Shown piece by piece: positions 41,722-52,964 of a DNA stretch of 64,000 nt (position 1 is its first letter; each line of letters opens with the position of its first letter). The stretch is from contig NZ_JAOQJU010000006.1 of assembly GCF_025567385.1 (NCBI RefSeq), positions 62,001 through 126,000 of the forward strand. Reading direction: 5' to 3'. Below the pieces are notes generated by a model. It was given only the letters and a program-made list of their open reading frames with translations, made no database searches and was not told where the DNA came from. The DNA is from Claveliimonas acetigenes (lineage in GTDB: Bacteria; Bacillota; Clostridia; Lachnospirales; Lachnospiraceae). Made by a program: the position numbers and the translations under genes.

Positions 41722-44361
41722 CTATCGCTCCATATATCTCTGAATAACCGCCGCGCATTCTGCACGGTTCGCTGTTCCCTGCGGCGCCAGCATTCCATCG
41801 GTTCCCATACCGGAAATCATGCCCGTGCCGACGGACCATTCCACCGCTTCTTTTGCATAATCACTGATACTCTGCCTGTCCGGGAACCTCGTAAGGTCGC
41901 CCTTCACCTCTATATCCTCTGCTTCTTTATATCTTGCATACCGGTACATCATAGCCGCCATCTGCTCACGGGAAATCGGATCTGCCGGTTTGAACAGTCC
42001 CGTATCTGTAAATCCGGTTACGATTTTATTCTCGCTTGCCCACATTACCGCATCTGTGTAAAACTCTCCGTCCGCAACATCTGGATACTTCTTCGCATAC
42101 TCCGTCTCCGGGCATCCCTCCATACGATACAGGATAACGGCAAACTGCGCCCGGCACAGGCTTTCGGCCGGTGCAAACTGTGTTGGATTCATCCCGGTCA
42201 TAATTCCCTTATCGTATACATACTGTACATAATCCACATACCAATCTCCATCGTTTACATCTAAAAACACGTCTCTTACATCCTTTCTTTCCGGCTCATC
42301 CGGTTCGTGCGGTTCATCTGGCTCATCCGGTTCGTCTGGCTTCTCAGGTTCGTCCGGTTCATCCGGTTCGCCCGGCTTGCTGCTTCCGGGCAGCTCTTCC
42401 TCCCACACTCTTTTCACAAAAATCTTATTATTCTGAGTGGCAAATCCGCCCCCTTCGGTTCCGCTGATGAAAAATTCACCGGTCGAAAGCTGGAGGAAGC
42501 ACCGGTTATATCCGGCAGGCGCTCCTGTTTCTTTTGCCACCCACTCGCCCGTGCCGTCATTTTCTGTGTTGACAAATACTTCCGAAAGAGAGCCTGTCCC
42601 CACCACGACTCTGCCATCCTGCAGCGTATACACATATGGAGAACCTCCATACGTACCATTGATTCCCGGAAGCATCGTACCTGCATCTGTCGGATTCCAG
42701 TTATATGGGTCATCTGCAATCTTAATACCTGTCTTAATCGGATTGGTCATATTGACTGTCTCATAGACCAACATCCACTTACCATTCTCAAGCTGCGTAA
42801 CAATAGGCATTCCCGGACGCGCATTGGAATCACTCATAGAAACAACGTCTGCCGCGTCTCCCCATGTCTTGCCGCCATCTGTAGTAATCTTATAAACCAG
42901 CTTCTGGTTATGAGCCGGATCTGTCTCATCGGAATAATAGCAAATCAGATTGCCCTCATGATATACGAAGAACGGCTCCCATACCGGATCATAGCCCATA
43001 ATATTTCTTCCGTTCTCTCCCCCTTCTGCAATCGTACTCAAATACTCCCAGCTTCTTCCGCCGTCCGTACTATAATAGAAGTCCAGGGAAGAATCCCACA
43101 GGCCTCCGTATCCGGCATCTGCTATCTTCTCCGCACCATCCTCAAGAGGAACTGCAACACCTGCGCACACAAGCGTCCCCGCTTTTAAATCTCCCTGATC
43201 TTCCGGAAGGACAAATAACTGCGGGCAGCACTGGAGACTCCACGGATGAAGAACCGCTCCTTCCGTATCTGCCGTCACTTCCACTGCCTCCGCTGGCGCC
43301 CCTGCCGCTCCGTATCTTGTAATCTTGTAATAAGAATCCGGATGGACCGTATCATCATTCACAACCTCTCCCACTCGTTTCCAGGTTTCGCCTTTATCCT
43401 TACTTTCGTAAATCGGGAAACTATATTCACCTTCTACAATTTCAGATGGAATTCCATTTTCAAATGTACAGTATAAAGTACCATCCAGCCCTTCTACTAC
43501 CCTTGGGGACAGGCACTGGTTTCTTCCGGGATAATCATTCTCGGGAATCGTTACATATCCATCCAGACAAGTAACATCAGCTTCCGCTTTCGCCGTCAGG
43601 TCTTCCGTTATATCGGACACCGTGCATATCTTCTCACCATTGTCTCCATCCGCAAGAACCTGCTCCCTGCCGTTAACAAAAAGCTTCATATCTTCTACCC
43701 TGTATCCGTCACGTGGAGCAAGGGTAAATGTCACAGAGCCGCCCCCTTCCACTGCTGCCCCCTGGCTTGATGTAACCGTCACACCGTCCGTAATCCAGAT
43801 TTTTACCGCATAATCGGTGGTATCCGCAACTGCATGTATTTCCGTACCGGCTCTCATCTTCCATTGCTGAAGCGCAGAGTCCATCCGGTTCTTCTGGAGA
43901 ATCCTGGAATCACTTGCGCTTACATCTGCAGTCAGATAGAGACGTGTCGCTTTATTCTTTATCCTGTATACATTCTCTTTCACCCGGATAAAACTCCAGA
44001 TCTGTCTGTCATCACCGGACGTCGTGCTTCTTTGCACCAGCCGGGTGCCTTCCCGCATATCCTGTGCGGAAATTACCTTGTTACTATTGGCGTTCACGAG
44101 ATAATATTCCCCGCTTCCGTCCGACGTCTCCTGAAAATTCCATTTCTGGTTCTCTTCCGGTCCTGTCCATGTTATAAGCTCTGTATCTTCCGCCGTACTT
44201 CCGCCGCTGACGGCAAGATACTGACCTTCATCCGCTGTGCTTACAAGATGGTCTGCTCCGGCTGCTTTCGCTTCCAGGCTGCCCCCTATTAATAAGCTTC
44301 CAACCGCCAAGACACCTGCCAGAAAAAGCGGCGCCAGACGCTGTTTCCTTTTCTTCATCAT
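41722..44361 (-). CDS. SLH-anchored ricin-type lectin / BNR propeller protein
   Basis: 879 residues. Signal peptide to about residue 33 (AKA-AGA), a ricin-like beta-trefoil carbohydrate-binding domain (about 35-180), a short Ig-like stretch, then a six-bladed-propeller domain with Asp-box repeats SKDKGETW, STDGGRSW and TTDGGKTW. This fold occurs in sialidases and in family 93 exo-arabinanases; the sequence does not let me choose. A Pro-Asp-Glu-rich linker and three SLH domains end the chain, so it sits on the wall. The start at 44361 follows AAGGAGGAAAAG. Second gene of the operon led by the alginate-lyase-like protein. Confidence 0.78.
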   Translation of the reverse strand: MMKKRKQRLAPLFLAGVLAVGSLLIGGSLEAKAAGADHLVSTADEGQYLAVSGGSTAEDTELITWTGPEENQKWNFQETSDGSGEYYLVNANSNKVISAQDMREGTRLVQRSTTSGDDRQIWSFIRVKENVYRIKNKATRLYLTADVSASDSRILQKNRMDSALQQWKMRAGTEIHAVADTTDYAVKIWITDGVTVTSSQGAAVEGGGSVTFTLAPRDGYRVEDMKLFVNGREQVLADGDNGEKICTVSDITEDLTAKAEADVTCLDGYVTIPENDYPGRNQCLSPRVVEGLDGTLYCTFENGIPSEIVEGEYSFPIYESKDKGETWKRVGEVVNDDTVHPDSYYKITRYGAAGAPAEAVEVTADTEGAVLHPWSLQCCPQLFVLPEDQGDLKAGTLVCAGVAVPLEDGAEKIADAGYGGLWDSSLDFYYSTDGGRSWEYLSTIAEGGENGRNIMGYDPVWEPFFVYHEGNLICYYSDETDPAHNQKLVYKITTDGGKTWGDAADVVSMSDSNARPGMPIVTQLENGKWMLVYETVNMTNPIKTGIKIADDPYNWNPTDAGTMLPGINGTYGGSPYVYTLQDGRVVVGTGSLSEVFVNTENDGTGEWVAKETGAPAGYNRCFLQLSTGEFFISGTEGGGFATQNNKIFVKRVWEEELPGSSKPGEPDEPDEPEKPDEPDEPDEPHEPDEPERKDVRDVFLDVNDGDWYVDYVQYVYDKGIMTGMNPTQFAPAESLCRAQFAVILYRMEGCPETEYAKKYPDVADGEFYTDAVMWASENKIVTGFTDTGLFKPADPISREQMAAMMYRYARYKEAEDIEVKGDLTRFPDRQSISDYAKEAVEWSVGTGMISGMGTDGMLAPQGTANRAECAAVIQRYMER
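42296..42375 (-). repeat. Pro/Asp/Glu linker repeat
   Basis: Repeated codons encode PDEPDEPEKPDEPDEP-type sequence between the propeller and the SLH domains. A flexible wall-spanning linker. Confidence 0.7.
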
Positions 44362-44415
44362 TCTTTTCCTCCTTGCATTTCGCACAATTCCTGCAGTAAT
44401 TCGGCAACGCATGTT

Positions 44416-47001
44416 CTAATCTGTCATCGTTTCCTCAAACGCGATAAATCTCTCGATAATCGCCGCACACTCCGCACGCGCCGCATTGCCAAGCGGATCC
44501 AGGCTTCTTCCGTTATTCTTCCCGGTAATAATTCCGTTTGCTACCGCCCACTGCATCGCTTCTTCTGCATATCCGCTTACTGACGCCGCATCCTCAAAGC
44601 GGCTGAAATCTTCCCTCTTGCTGACGTCATAGCCAAGATACTTCGCATAGCGGTACATCATGACGGCCATCTGTTCACGACTGATCTTATCTGCCGGTCC
44701 GAACATGCCTGTATCTGTATAACCGGTTACAACCCTCGTTCCTGCCGCCCACAAAATCGCGTCCGTATACCAGACATTCTCCTGGACATCCGGGAACAGC
44801 GGCTGATATGCTGTCTTTTCCCCTCCGCTCATTCTCCACAGAATCATTGCAAACTGTGCTCTTGCCAGAGGATCTGCAGGCCCGAAATGCGTATTGTCAA
44901 GCCCCTGCATCCATCCTTCAAAATAATTGTAGCATACTGTAGAATAGTACCAGTCATTTTCAGAAACATCGACAAACGGTAGTTCCGGCTGTGACGGCTC
45001 CGGCTGTGATGGTTCTGGCTGTGACGGCTGCGATGGCTCCGGTTGTGACGGTTCCGGCGGCGTCGGCTGCGGCTCCTCCTCTTTTTCCTTCTCCTTCAGC
45101 GCGCCCTGGGCTTCCGCCAGCTTCTTTACCGCCGCATCTGCCTCTTCCTGCGAAGGCTCTTCCTTATTATATACCGTCTTTGCCTCGTTCAGTGCTTCTT
45201 CGTATAAACTCCAGCTTTCTTCTGTATACTCTGACTTTCTGTCTGCCGGAACTGCCTGCGCAATCGCTTCCCTAAGCTCCGTCAGGCCTTTCACTTCATC
45301 CCAGCTTTCAACGATCCATTTCTGCCCGTTTGAAGAATGATTCCTGTACTGAATAATCGGCGTATCGTCCGCCGTTCCAGCGCTCTGAAGATCCAGCACA
45401 AAGAAATTGGCCGTAGGAATAATCCGGTAGTCCCCGGTATCATTCTTCACAAATGCAAACCGCCGGTTCAGGCTGTCTTCCGGACTTCCCGTACCAATTA
45501 CAGATCCATAATCATAATAATCACCGTTAATCTGCATCGCCTGTCCGGTCACCGTATTCGTAACCACATACTCTCCGTCTCCGGTATTTTGCAGTGTCCA
45601 CCACTCATCTTTCCTAGTTCCGGCATCCGCTGACGCCAGATTGCCCTCATCATTTACGACAATCGATTTCCCGGTCAGCACCGAACGGATCCTGTATTTT
45701 CCATCTGCAAAATCCCCCTGGATCTCCTTCGCTTCGGTTCTCTTACCTGTGTTGGCAAAGGTCAGCGTCTGCCAACCCAGCTCATCTACCTTTTCCGATT
45801 CAGTCTCTATCCGGTATGTCCCCTCTTCCGGCTCCAGTATTTTCTTGATATTCGGCGCAGACAGACCCATCCGGTTCACGTAATGGTTATACACCATGGA
45901 ATACACCGGACGAATCAACCCTCTATTAGCTTCGCTGACCGCATTCTGCCAATTGCTGGCGCCGTTCTGTCCGCTCAGCCATTGATACGGTTCATACGCA
46001 ACTTCCTCTCCATTGTTATATTTTGCTATATACTCCGTCGCTTTTAAGAATCGGTTATCAGATAAACTATACAAGTCGTCGCCCTGATTCCATGCCATCT
46101 CGCAAATAACTTCACAAAGGCTGACTCCCAGTGTTGTATGTCCCTGATCCCGCCCGGATTCCTGCCACTGTACCGTGCCGTCTTCAAATACATAAGGCAT
46201 CGCATTGTAAAGGGAGCCATTCCCAAGTCCGGTCTTATAATAGGTAAGCGCCCGGTTGTAAATATCCTCCCGGTCTGTGAAAATTCCAATAGACAGCATT
46301 GCCGCAATATTGCACAGATCCCAGTTCGCCCAATAATTTCCGATATGCGCCCCATTATGATTCGTCAGGAAATCCTCATTCATCGGATAAAACACATCCA
46401 GCAGCAATTCCTCCATATCTTCCTTATGAAAAGAAGGATGGTCTCTCATAATCTCAGCCACATTCGCAAGCTCATATCCATAGATTCCGGCAGCAAGGAA
46501 ACGGTCTGCATTCCCGCCCAATTCCTTCATCCCGGAAGACCATCCGTTCAGAATCCTGCATGCCGCCTCTGCGTACTTCTCATCACCGCTGATCTTCCAA
46601 ACCAGAGCCGTCTGGTATGCCCGGCGGATGTCAATCCGAAAACCCGCACAATTATCACCCGTTACGCCGCGGATGACCGTCTCTGTCACACGGGGGTTCC
46701 ATTCCGGATCTGAGAATCCATTGTTCTTCAACTGCTGCCAGGTATCAAGATTGGGCTGGACTTCCTTCTCCACATTTTCCTTCATCGCCGCAAAACTCTC
46801 TGTTGTATGAATCATTCCGGGATGAACGAAAGTGCGCGTCTCTTCCTCCTGCACTTCTATCCCTTCCTGTCCGCTCACTTCCTTTGCCTCAGCTGTAATT
46901 CCCGGTATGGACGTCAACATCATGGACGCTGTCAGACATCCCGCTACCATTCCCGAAAACATTTGTCTTAGCCATCTTCTTGTTCTGTTTTTACACTTCA
47001 T
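44416..47001 (-). CDS. SLH-anchored alginate-lyase-like polysaccharide lyase
   Basis: 861 residues. Signal peptide (cleavage near residue 38-40), an alginate-lyase-superfamily alpha/alpha toroid (about 60-390) with NHNGAH at 214-219 and WQESGRDQGHT, motifs of lyases on uronic-acid polymers. A ricin-like domain, a FIVAR repeat, a Pro-Ser-Glu-rich linker and three SLH domains follow. It probably cleaves a uronate-containing glycan at the cell surface; substrate is unknown. Start at 47001 behind AAGGAAGGAG. First gene of the enzyme-sensor operon, divergent from the GH43 protein gene. Confidence 0.77.
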   Translation of the reverse strand: MKCKNRTRRWLRQMFSGMVAGCLTASMMLTSIPGITAEAKEVSGQEGIEVQEEETRTFVHPGMIHTTESFAAMKENVEKEVQPNLDTWQQLKNNGFSDPEWNPRVTETVIRGVTGDNCAGFRIDIRRAYQTALVWKISGDEKYAEAACRILNGWSSGMKELGGNADRFLAAGIYGYELANVAEIMRDHPSFHKEDMEELLLDVFYPMNEDFLTNHNGAHIGNYWANWDLCNIAAMLSIGIFTDREDIYNRALTYYKTGLGNGSLYNAMPYVFEDGTVQWQESGRDQGHTTLGVSLCEVICEMAWNQGDDLYSLSDNRFLKATEYIAKYNNGEEVAYEPYQWLSGQNGASNWQNAVSEANRGLIRPVYSMVYNHYVNRMGLSAPNIKKILEPEEGTYRIETESEKVDELGWQTLTFANTGKRTEAKEIQGDFADGKYRIRSVLTGKSIVVNDEGNLASADAGTRKDEWWTLQNTGDGEYVVTNTVTGQAMQINGDYYDYGSVIGTGSPEDSLNRRFAFVKNDTGDYRIIPTANFFVLDLQSAGTADDTPIIQYRNHSSNGQKWIVESWDEVKGLTELREAIAQAVPADRKSEYTEESWSLYEEALNEAKTVYNKEEPSQEEADAAVKKLAEAQGALKEKEKEEEPQPTPPEPSQPEPSQPSQPEPSQPEPSQPELPFVDVSENDWYYSTVCYNYFEGWMQGLDNTHFGPADPLARAQFAMILWRMSGGEKTAYQPLFPDVQENVWYTDAILWAAGTRVVTGYTDTGMFGPADKISREQMAVMMYRYAKYLGYDVSKREDFSRFEDAASVSGYAEEAMQWAVANGIITGKNNGRSLDPLGNAARAECAAIIERFIAFEETMTD
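44985..45060 (-). repeat. PEPSQ linker repeat
   Basis: Codons for the pentapeptide unit PEPSQ recur between the FIVAR and SLH parts of the lyase. Low-complexity linker, prone to length change. Confidence 0.7.
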
Positions 47002-47170
47002 GGCCTTCTCCTTCCTTCTTTTGCTCTTTCCAAATTCCAAAAAACTTCCTTTTTATAATATAACAGCAAATTTTAATAAAGGAAAGTCCTGAAACTATTT
47101 TTATCACAAAAACTCCGTTCAAAAAGCCAGAATATTTATTCATATTATATAAAAATATTCCATTTTTCGG

Positions 47171-47199
47171 TTGAAAGCCCCCGGCAATTACCGTATAAT
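47171..47199 (+). promoter_or_regulatory. Promoter of the multidomain GH43 gene
   Basis: TTGAAA (47171-47176), 17 bases, TATAAT (47194-47199), about 75 bases before the ATG at 47273. It also shows that the open frame beginning at 47171 starts upstream of the transcript and is not the true start. Confidence 0.75.
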
Positions 47200-47272
47200 A
47201 GAATTGGGTGTTGTGCTCCTATTAATGGGCGCAGCAAAACCAAATTATTTAAGTAAGGGAGGAAACAAAAAC

Positions 47273-50200
47273 ATGAAATGGAAGAAACTTTTATCCGGTA
47301 TCCTGACCGGAGCGCTTCTATTCACTTCCGTTTCACCAGTTTCTCTTGCAGCAGAAACTGATGATACGGGAAACGGCACAGCCAGCGTACCGGTTGCCGT
47401 TGCTGAATACAGATTTGAAGATAATCTGAACAACAGCATGGCTGAAAACGATGCAGCTGCACCAATAACCACCGGCCTGAATAGCTATAACGGCACCCCT
47501 ACCTATGTAGAGGGACGTACCGAAGGCAGTAAGGCAATTAAGCTTGGAGATTTCGGTCTGCAGCTTAATAAGAAGAATCTCGGCAAGAACTTCACGGTAT
47601 CCGCATGGTTCAAAGCTGACGGTACATTTGCCGAGAACCAAACCTTGATGTTCTTAGGGTATCATAACCCGGAAAAATGGATTAGCATCGCCGGAAATAA
47701 AAGCGGCACCGACCAATTAAAGGTCTGGACAAGCGAAGGTACCCAGGGAGCTGAATTCTACCGCTGGATTACCTTGAATAATCCGACCTTAAAGGCTGGA
47801 GAATGGCATTGTATCACTCTGACCCAGTCCGATAACGACAATACCGTTAAAACTTATATCGATGGCGAACTCTACAATACCAGCAGAGGCGCTTACGCTC
47901 TGGACGGTGAAAATCAGGATATCTACATCGCTGTCAATAACTGGGATGCTGAATTCGCCGGTGCTGTCGATGACGTAAAGGTTTATGACCAGACCTTAAC
48001 AGATACCGAAGTATACAAGTACTGCTACGATGTGAAGGTTTCTGACCAGGCACTGGCAACTTATGATTTTGACGACTTCACTGCTAAAGCAGATGATGCT
48101 TCTACTCTCTCCGACGGCACCAGAGATATCTCTCTTGTAACAGTTGGAAACGGACAGGCTCCATCCCTGACAACCGACTCTGACAGAGGTCAGGTACTGC
48201 AGACCGTTCGACAGGGCACTGGCGATGATGGCCTGAATAACATCGGCTACGCACAGCTTGATACCAATCCTTTCGAGGATGCTTTTAAGAGACAGAATGT
48301 GGAGGGCATCACTCTGAACTTCTGGGCAAATACCCAGGGAGCCGCAGGCGGCAACCGCTGTATGATTGATTTTGAGATTGCTCCTGCTACGACAGGCAGA
48401 GCCGGAACCGTTGCTTTTAACCAGAGCATGGTTTACTGGAACACAACTGATCAGGACGGCAAATTCGCAGACTACAATGTAAACGGACTTGGTCTGGGTA
48501 CAGAAAACACCTGGAAAATGGTTACCATGACCTTAACGGAAGACGAAATTGCTTTCTATAGCAATGGTCGAAAAATCAGCCACACCATAACCTCCGGTAC
48601 AGAAGAACTGGCAACCATGCTCGCAGAACTGACAGGTAATGGAAGTATTCTTCCTGACGATGGAAGAACCCAGATTCGCCTTGGTGCCAGCATGGCAAAT
48701 TACTGGATTGGCGCAGGTGCACTTCTGGATGATATTTCCTTCTTCGGCAAGGCTTTAAATGCCAGCGAAGTATCACAGTTGTACGACGAGACAGCTACTT
48801 CTGAGCTTGCAACCGGAATCGTAGTTTCCAGCGATGACACAACGGTAGATGTTGACAAGACCATGCAGCTTACTGCAACGCTGGAACCAGCTGGAGCAAC
48901 AGGCGTATCTATGGTAAGCTGGAAGTCCAGCGATGAAAAGGTTGCAACGGTAGACCGTAATGGTTTACTGACTGCTCTGGCAGCCGGAACCACCACAATT
49001 ACGGCATCCATCGGTGGTCTCGTTTCTAACGAACTTACCATCACCGTAGAATCAATTCCGAATATTGACTCTCTGGAGGAAGGCTACTATCTGGCTGTCT
49101 ATACGACAACCACACCGTTCTATGCAAACAAAGCATACAACGACCAGGAAGCACAAAGCGTATACCTGGCAGTCAGCAAAGACGGCAAGACCTTCGATGT
49201 ATTGAACAGCGGCGGTGCAGTGATCTTCTCCAAAATGGGAACCCAGAGGCTTACTGACCCGAAAGTATTCAAAGAAAACGGCACCTTTACCGTTATCGCC
49301 CGCGATGCGGACAAATCTCAGGGTTATCATGAATTTACATCTACAGATGGCGTTAAGTTCTATGATGAGAGCATGACAGACAAGGCATCCCAGACCTCAG
49401 GCGTATTAACCTCGTCTTCCTTCAAGCTTATACTGGATGGCGAGAACCTTCTGGATACAGATACCAACCTGACTCTCGGAAATGCAGTAGAACTGACAGA
49501 AAAAGAATATACTTACATCGTAAACAAACTGGGAACTGTTGTAAATGACGGATTAGAGGCTCTGGAAGACAAGACAATCCAGACCGGAGACACACTTACA
49601 GAAGAGGATCTGGCTGAGAGCTACCCAACCGCAACCGCAACCTATACCGACGGTTCTACCCAGGATTTCAACATCGACTGGAGCGGCGCTTTAGATGATG
49701 TTGACCTTTCAAAAGCAGGTACTTACACTGTAACTGGTAAAGTCGTACAGACCAAGTATCTGAACAACTTAAAAGAACTCAATGGAAGCACACTTCCGGA
49801 AGATGACCCGGCTAATGACAATCCTGACTTCCCGGATAACTATGACCCGGCTACCGGAACGGTGTATTATGACAGCACCAAGTTCGTAGAAGGTATGGCG
49901 GATCCAATGATCTACTGGGATGAGCAGACCGGTTACTACTATATGACAGGCTCCTATTTCCCGGAAAATGGCGATGAAATTGACGCAAATGATAGCTGCC
50001 AGCAGTACGACCGTGTTGTTCTGAGACGAGGAAGAACACTGGAAGAACTTCAGGACAGAAGCAATCAGGTAACCATCTGGAAAGCCGGCAATCAGGGCTA
50101 TGAAAATGCTCAGGGGCAAAATGTTGATCGTGGCTACCGCTACATCTGGGCACCTGAAATCCACCGCATAGGCGACAAATGGGTTGTACATTTCACAGAA

Positions 50201-51316
50201 AGCCATAGCAGTCTTTTCGATATCCACTGCCACGCACTTGTATTAGACGGAGACCTGGATCCTTATGAGACTGCACTGACATCTGCCACGGAAGCATCAC
50301 AGTGGAAGGATTATCAGGTACGGAGAGGTTCTAACTCCGGCGGAAGCCTTACAGGAGCTATTGACAATTCATTCTGCCTGGATATGACATATTTTAAAGA
50401 CGAAGTAAACGGAAAGTCCTATGTTATCTGGGCTTCCAACACCTATACAAACTCTCGCCTGTATATGGCAACAATAGACGAGGATACCCCATGGGTACTG
50501 ACTTCCGATATCGTAATGATTACAAAGCCGGAATACGGATGGGAAAATGTAGGCATCCCGGTAAATGAAGGCGCAACCGTCCTTCAGAAAGACGGCAACA
50601 TCTACCTGTGCTACTCTGCTGCAAGTACCGGTTCTGAGTATGCTATTGGTATGTTGACAGCAAAGGCCGGAACTGATTTATTGGCGGAGGGTGCATGGAC
50701 CAAGAGTCCTTACCCAGTTCTCTCTTCCCGTGACGTGGACGGTGAAGAAGGACCCGGACATAATTCCTTTACCGTAGATAAAGATGGCAATGTAATCTTC
50801 GTATATCACGCAAGACCGACAAGCCACGATTACCGAAAATGCGGATGGGATGGAACCAAATCTACTTACAACAGTGAACCTCTGAACGACCCATGCCGTC
50901 ACGCTAGATTGAAACGTGTACACTGGTCAACAGACGGTACTCCGATTCTGAAGATGACTTATGAAAATGAGTTATTAGAAGAGAACGAGACCATCTCCTT
51001 AACGATTACTGTAAAGGAAAAAGAAGAACCATCCGAACCATCCGTTACGTCTATCACAGTAAAAACTGCTCCTGAGAAAACGGAATACACAGTCGGCGAA
51101 GAACTGGATCTGAGCGGAATTGTTATCGAAGCGGCTTACGATGATGGAACAAAGAAAGAAATCGACATCAAGGATTGCACAGTAACTGGTTTCGATAACA
51201 CCAAGGCAGGAACACAGAAAGTTACAGTTACTTACGAAGATCAGACGGTAACCTTTGAGGTAACGGTTTCAACAAAGGCGGTTAGCGATATCTTTGATGA
51301 TGTCGACAGCGAAGAC
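47273..51316 (+). CDS. Multidomain GH43 surface enzyme, truncated by gap
   Basis: 1348 residues visible, 3' end lost in the N-run. Signal peptide, two LamG/concanavalin-like domains (about 35-260 and 265-510), a BIG2 Ig-like domain, a second GH43-like five-bladed segment, an Ig-like domain, then a catalytic GH43 propeller with the expected carboxylates Asp877 (ADPM), Asp1031 (AIDNSF) and Glu1099 (NEGAT). A Big_3 domain follows and the chain enters an SLH domain (DIFDDVDSED) at the gap. Family 43 enzymes release arabinose or xylose from plant glycans; which is not decidable. Start 47273 behind AAGGGAGGAAA. The C-terminus probably carries SLH domains like its near copy at 60998. Confidence 0.82.
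51038..51316 (+). repeat. Left copy of a Big_3/SLH coding repeat
   Basis: About 279 bases match 63395-63673 with roughly 15 mismatches, most in the first half; the final 69 bases before the gap are identical. Encodes the Big_3 domain and SLH start. Confidence 0.9.
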
Positions 51317-51566
51317 NNNNNNNNNNNNNNNNNNNNNNNNNNNNNNNNNNNNNNNNNNNNNNNNNNNNNNNNNNNNNNNNNNNNNNNNNNNNNNNNNNNN
51401 NNNNNNNNNNNNNNNNNNNNNNNNNNNNNNNNNNNNNNNNNNNNNNNNNNNNNNNNNNNNNNNNNNNNNNNNNNNNNNNNNNNNNNNNNNNNNNNNNNNN
51501 NNNNNNNNNNNNNNNNNNNNNNNNNNNNNNNNNNNNNNNNNNNNNNNNNNNNNNNNNNNNNNNNNN
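51317..51566. other. Assembly gap of 250 N
   Basis: A run of 250 undetermined bases. It begins exactly inside the SLH-coding stretch that is identical in two genes of this window. Its length may be nominal, and genes could be missing. Confidence 0.98.
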
Positions 51567-52913
51567 AGTGTATCCGGCGTGCCAATCCCGAAGGATTATG
51601 TTTTGTTAATCAGTCTGGATAAGACAGGGCCGGAGGCGAACTGGAACTATTTTGGAGAGGTTGAAATTTTCTATTGCAGGAAAAAGGGGAACGTATTAAA
51701 AACGGAAAAATCTTATAAAGCGATATATACCCATGAACAATGGAATGGGGAGATTGATAAGATTTCTTTGGCAGATATACTGGGCTGGGCGAATATAAGC
51801 CCGACGCAGGAGAGTGGTAAGACAGAGAGGCTGCTGAAAATTAAGGAAGTAGAGCAGCGTGTAGGAATGACGAGGGCCAATATACGCTATTATGAGGAAG
51901 AGGGGCTTTTGAAGCCAATCAGAAACCAGGAAAATAATTACCGGGAATATTCCGAAGAGAATATAAGAAGTCTGGAGCGGATTAAAGTACTGAGAACTTT
52001 GGGGATTTCCATTGCAGATATTAAGAAATTAAATGATGGAAATATCAGTATGAAAGAAATTATGGATAAACGTCTGTAGCAGATTGGCGAAGAAGAGCAA
52101 ATGCTTCGTGAAACGGAGAAAGTCTGTCAGGAAATCTGTCTGAGGGAATTATCTTTTGCTGAGATAGATGAGAAGATATTGGGAGAGAATAAGAACGTAT
52201 GGCAGGAGAGATTTGAGAAGATCGGAAAGGAAGATATTACCAAAGAAATCCTGACGCCCCGGCAGTGTAACCGTAATTTGGCAGGAATGCTCCTGTGGGG
52301 ATATTTCATAAGTGCAGTAACTGCGGCGTTGGCGGGAGATTGGCTGTTAGCCAATGTGGATGGTTACTGGATTGTCGGCATTGGCATTGTGGCAGTTTTC
52401 TGTTATATAGCAATGTATTTTACTGCAAATGTGAAGATACTGCTGGCAATTTTCCATATAGAAGCCGTTTTGCTATCGCCGCTGGCGGCAGCAGTGATGA
52501 GGATAGCTGAGGATATGTCTATGGGGAGTACGAGAAAGCAGGCCATTACCGGAAAGCATATGGCGGTGTTCTGGCTGGCAATTGTAATCTATGTGGCGCT
52601 GCTCTTTTGGCTGTCGGAAAAGCGAGAATCGTTTATGAAGAAGGCAGGATGTGTATTAAGCGTGGGAGTGGCATATGCGGGTGTTATGACCGTGGCAGCA
52701 GGCGTGATAAGCGATCTGTGGCTCTATGCAGCAATCGTATTTTTGGTCTTTACATTATTCCTTGGTATGAATTGGTATCATCTGAATGAAGAGCTGCCCG
52801 AATCCGGCGCCAGCAAATACTTTGCTGTAGTAAATGCCTGCAGGATTATGAATATTGCGGGATGTGCACAGAATATGAAAGGAAAGACAACATCCACAAC
52901 CGTATTCCGATAA
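51567..52913 (+). pseudogene. MerR-type regulator with membrane domain, interrupted
   Basis: Open from the gap. The first 88 codons (SVSGVPIPKDYVLLISLDKT onwards) are unrecognised. They run without a start codon into a MerR helix-turn-helix (LLKIKEVEQRVGMTRANIRYYEEE). The frame is then cut by TAG at 52077-52079 (after IMDKRL). It continues in the same frame as IGEEEQMLRETEKVCQEIC and about six transmembrane helices to 52913. The simplest reading is a MerR-membrane regulator broken by a CAG-to-TAG change and perhaps fused to a neighbour by deletion. Alternatively the first part is a complete short regulator and the second a separate gene starting near 52101, which lacks a good ribosome site. 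Confidence 0.6.
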
Positions 52914-52930
52914 AGGATCATATAGAAAGA

Positions 52931-52960
52931 ACCGGCCTGCAGCAGCAGACCGGCTTTTTT
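52931..52960 (+). terminator. Terminator after the MerR-type gene
   Basis: ACCGGCCTGC and GCAGACCGGC pair with one mismatch around AGCA-like loop, followed by TTTTTT. Confidence 0.75.
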
Positions 52961-52964
52961 CCTG

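Noticed and set aside
51294..52079. Open frame reading through the N-run
   Set aside because: It exists only because undetermined codons cannot show stops; only the part after 51566 has real sequence.
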